64,000 bases of DNA from contig NZ_PSLG01000001.1 in the NCBI RefSeq assembly GCF_040289485.1, positions 50,793-114,792 on the forward strand. The letters run 5' to 3'. Position 1 is the stretch's first letter, and every line of letters begins with the position of its first letter. A program made the translations under genes and the position numbers. Below, piece after piece: positions 62,415-64,000 of this stretch. Source of the DNA: Thermoflexus sp040289485. Lineage in GTDB: Bacteria > Chloroflexota > Anaerolineae > Thermoflexales > Thermoflexaceae. The notes beneath the pieces were generated by a model. The model was not told the origin of the DNA and ran no database searches. It worked only from the letters and a program-made list of their open reading frames with translations.

Positions 62415-62975
62415 CTATCCACCAGCGTCCGTTTCGGGCCCCGAGGGAAGCTCCGCGGAGAGGGTGGCGCCCCCGGGGATCAGGCCCAAGCGGAGGAGAT
62501 CGGCCCGGGGCACGCCCAAGGCCTCTGCTTCCTCCTGGAGGTTGAACCGAAAGCGCTGCAGCCAGAAGATAGGCACCTTGAGATTATAGGAAAATACCAG
62601 TTCGTTGAGCTCGACGATGCGCCGGGCGAAGGCCCGCAGCGCCCGCTCCCATTCGGCCTCCACCCACGCCCGCTCCGCTCGGCTGGAGGGATCCTCCCGC
62701 CCGGCCAAGGCCTGCAGGCGCTCCGCCCGCCAGGCCATGGTCCGCCGCAGGTCCGCGCGGGCCTGTTCAATCCCCCGCCGGATGGCCAGGTCCGCCTCGA
62801 TCCACTCCGGCCGGGCATCGTTTTGATGCAGAAGATGATAGGCGATGGCGAGACCAGGCTCCAGGAAGGGATTCTCCTCCAGGTTTAGGGGCTTCCCCTT
62901 GCCCGGCAGGTTGTCGAACTCCCCCCGGCGGATGGCCTCCAGGATCCTCTGCTCCAACCACTCCCCCCAGTCCAT
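62415..62975 (-). CDS. DUF1992 (DnaJ-C28 conserved domain) protein
   Basis: 186 residues. The family's N-terminal pattern is clear: VEQRILEAIRRGEFDNLPGK-like sequence (WLEQRILEAIRRGEFDNLPG) followed by KGKPLNLEENPFLEPGLAIA. The C-terminal half is a helical region rich in Arg and Glu. No J domain is present. Bacterial members are uncharacterised (YhdN/YflB-like). 44 nt after the E2 gene. Confidence 0.85.
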   Translation of the reverse strand: MDWGEWLEQRILEAIRRGEFDNLPGKGKPLNLEENPFLEPGLAIAYHLLHQNDARPEWIEADLAIRRGIEQARADLRRTMAWRAERLQALAGREDPSSRAERAWVEAEWERALRAFARRIVELNELVFSYNLKVPIFWLQRFRFNLQEEAEALGVPRADLLRLGLIPGGATLSAELPSGPETDAGG

Positions 62976-63019
62976 TCCTTCCCCTCCGAGATGGTGCCAC
63001 CGGATCCATGGAGCGCCCT

Positions 63020-64000
63020 TCAGGCCCAGTTCTCCAGGACCGCCTTCACCTTCCCCATGAAGGCGTCCGCCTGGGCGCCGTCGATGATGCGGTGATCAAA
63101 GGTGAGGGTGAGGTAGACCATCGGGCGGATGGCCAGGACATCCCCCTGGGGGGTCTCCAGAACCACCGGCCGCTTGTGGACCCGGCCGACGCCCATAATG
63201 GCGCACTGGGGTTGATGGATGATCGGCGTGGCGAAGAGGCTCCCGGAAACCCCGTGGTTGGTGATGGTGAAAGTCCCCCCTTGGACCTCGTCGGGCTTCA
63301 ACTGCCGTCGGCGGGCCCGCTCGGCCAGGTCGTTGACCGCCCGGGCCAGCCCGATGAGGCTGTAGGTGTCGGCGTTCTTGATCACCGGGACGATGAGGCC
63401 TTCCTCCCCCAGGGAGACGGCGATCCCGATGTGATAGACCTTGTAGACCCGGATCCCCTCCTCGGTCCAGGTGCTGTTGAGGATCGGGTAGGCCTTGAGG
63501 GCCGCCACCGCCGCCAGCACGAAGTAGGGCGTCAGGGTCAGCCGCACCCCCTCCCGTTCGAAGGCTGCCCGGTGGGCCTCATAATGGGCCATCACCCGGC
63601 CCATATCGACCTCGAAGACGGTCGTCACGTGCGGGGCGGTGTGCTTGGAGCGGACCATGTGCTCGGCGATGGCCCGGCGCATCGAGGTCAACGGCACCAC
63701 TTCGTAGGGCATGGCGGGCACGGCCGGAGGAGGCGGGGCCGGCGGAGGCGCAGCGGGCGGGGCCGCCGGGGCCGTCCGAAGCACCTCCTCCGTCGGGCGG
63801 AACAGCTCCCCGGTTCCCGGCTGCTCCCAGGGCGGCAACGCTGCCTCCCGGGCCGGTGCGGGCCCTTCCACCGGCTGGAGTTTCATGCGCTCGATATAGG
63901 CCAGCAGATCCTTCTTGGTGACCCGGCCGCCCTCTCCTGTCCCGGGGACCTTGGAGAGGTCGATGCCGTATTCCGCAGCCATCCGGGCCACCACCGGCGA
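63020..64000 (-). CDS. 2-oxoacid dehydrogenase E2 (dihydrolipoyl acyltransferase), N-terminal part beyond window
   Basis: The frame is open to the right edge, so the lipoyl domain lies outside. Visible: the peripheral subunit-binding domain (VVARMAAEYGIDLSKVPGTG, GRVTKKDLLAYIE), a Pro/Ala-rich linker, and the catalytic domain (MRRAIAEHMVRSKHTAPHVT ... FTITNHGVSGSLFATPII). The active-site motif is FDHRIIDGAQAD, with catalytic His and Asp. Whether it serves pyruvate, 2-oxoglutarate or branched-chain 2-oxoacids cannot be settled from this part; E1 and E3 genes are not in view. Confidence 0.93.
   Translation of the reverse strand, partial: SPVVARMAAEYGIDLSKVPGTGEGGRVTKKDLLAYIERMKLQPVEGPAPAREAALPPWEQPGTGELFRPTEEVLRTAPAAPPAAPPPAPPPPAVPAMPYEVVPLTSMRRAIAEHMVRSKHTAPHVTTVFEVDMGRVMAHYEAHRAAFEREGVRLTLTPYFVLAAVAALKAYPILNSTWTEEGIRVYKVYHIGIAVSLGEEGLIVPVIKNADTYSLIGLARAVNDLAERARRRQLKPDEVQGGTFTITNHGVSGSLFATPIIHQPQCAIMGVGRVHKRPVVLETPQGDVLAIRPMVYLTLTFDHRIIDGAQADAFMGKVKAVLENWA

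Overview
The window is high-GC bacterial chromosome (about 70 % G+C over most of its length, visibly lower in the first ~1.9 kb). Genes are tightly packed, with strong Shine-Dalgarno sites and many 4-30 nt overlaps. The combination of an XPB-type helicase, a class I ribonucleotide reductase with a Phe at the radical-Tyr position, citramalate synthase within a leucine operon, TrmFO, GC-rich thermophile-like codon use and lipoproteins with TPTP linkers suggests a thermophilic Chloroflexota (Thermoflexus/Anaerolineae-like). That placement is inference. No rRNA, tRNA, IS element or CRISPR array was recognised.

Layout. 1-1.9 kb (-): three exported or poorly conserved proteins, two of them cut or doubtful at one end. 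1.9-4.6 kb (-): response regulator, histidine kinase and a DUF421 membrane protein. 4.8-8.4 kb (-): nrdA-nrdB ribonucleotide reductase (nrdA is interrupted by a 100-N assembly gap) behind a promoter and a cobalamin riboswitch. 8.4-21.3 kb (+): one branched-chain amino acid operon, ilvB-ilvN-ilvC-leuA-leuC-orf-leuD-(orf)-cimA-leuB-ilvD-asd, preceded by a consensus promoter, a Val/Leu/Ile-rich leader peptide and a complete attenuator. 21.4-24.9 kb (+): subtilisin, yebC, ruvC, a response-regulator remnant and ruvA. 25.0-29.4 kb (-): phosphonate/phosphite-type ABC transporter phnD-C-E-E. 29.4-33.3 kb (-): XPB helicase and a SWIM-finger partner. 33.5-38.0 kb: ahcY, trmFO, a Nudix-like protein and an M16-like protein without its zinc site. 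38.2-43.6 kb (+): two membrane proteins (the second NuoN-like), a molybdopterin oxidoreductase and FdhD. 43.6-49.8 kb (-): ftsY, prfB (programmed frameshift), HTH regulator, sortase, DUF6391, holA, rlmI. 49.9-50.6 kb (+): LysM/lamin-tail protein. 50.6-62.4 kb (-): oppBCDF, a polar amino-acid binding protein with permease, and livJHMGF. 62.4-64 kb (-): DUF1992 protein and the C-terminal part of a 2-oxoacid dehydrogenase E2.

How parts fit together. The divergent regulatory region at 8.03-8.68 kb carries two RNA switches back to back. On the minus strand an adenosylcobalamin riboswitch probably shuts off the B12-independent ribonucleotide reductase when B12 is available. On the plus strand a leader-peptide attenuator ties the ilv/leu operon to charged Val/Leu/Ile tRNAs. 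CimA, LeuCD and LeuB can make 2-oxobutyrate from pyruvate, so IlvBN, IlvC and IlvD can make isoleucine without threonine. The liv transporter downstream may import the same amino acids. Three solute-binding-protein genes (phnD, a polar amino-acid one, livJ) are each followed by a GC-rich stem-loop before the membrane genes, an arrangement that would favour excess binding protein.
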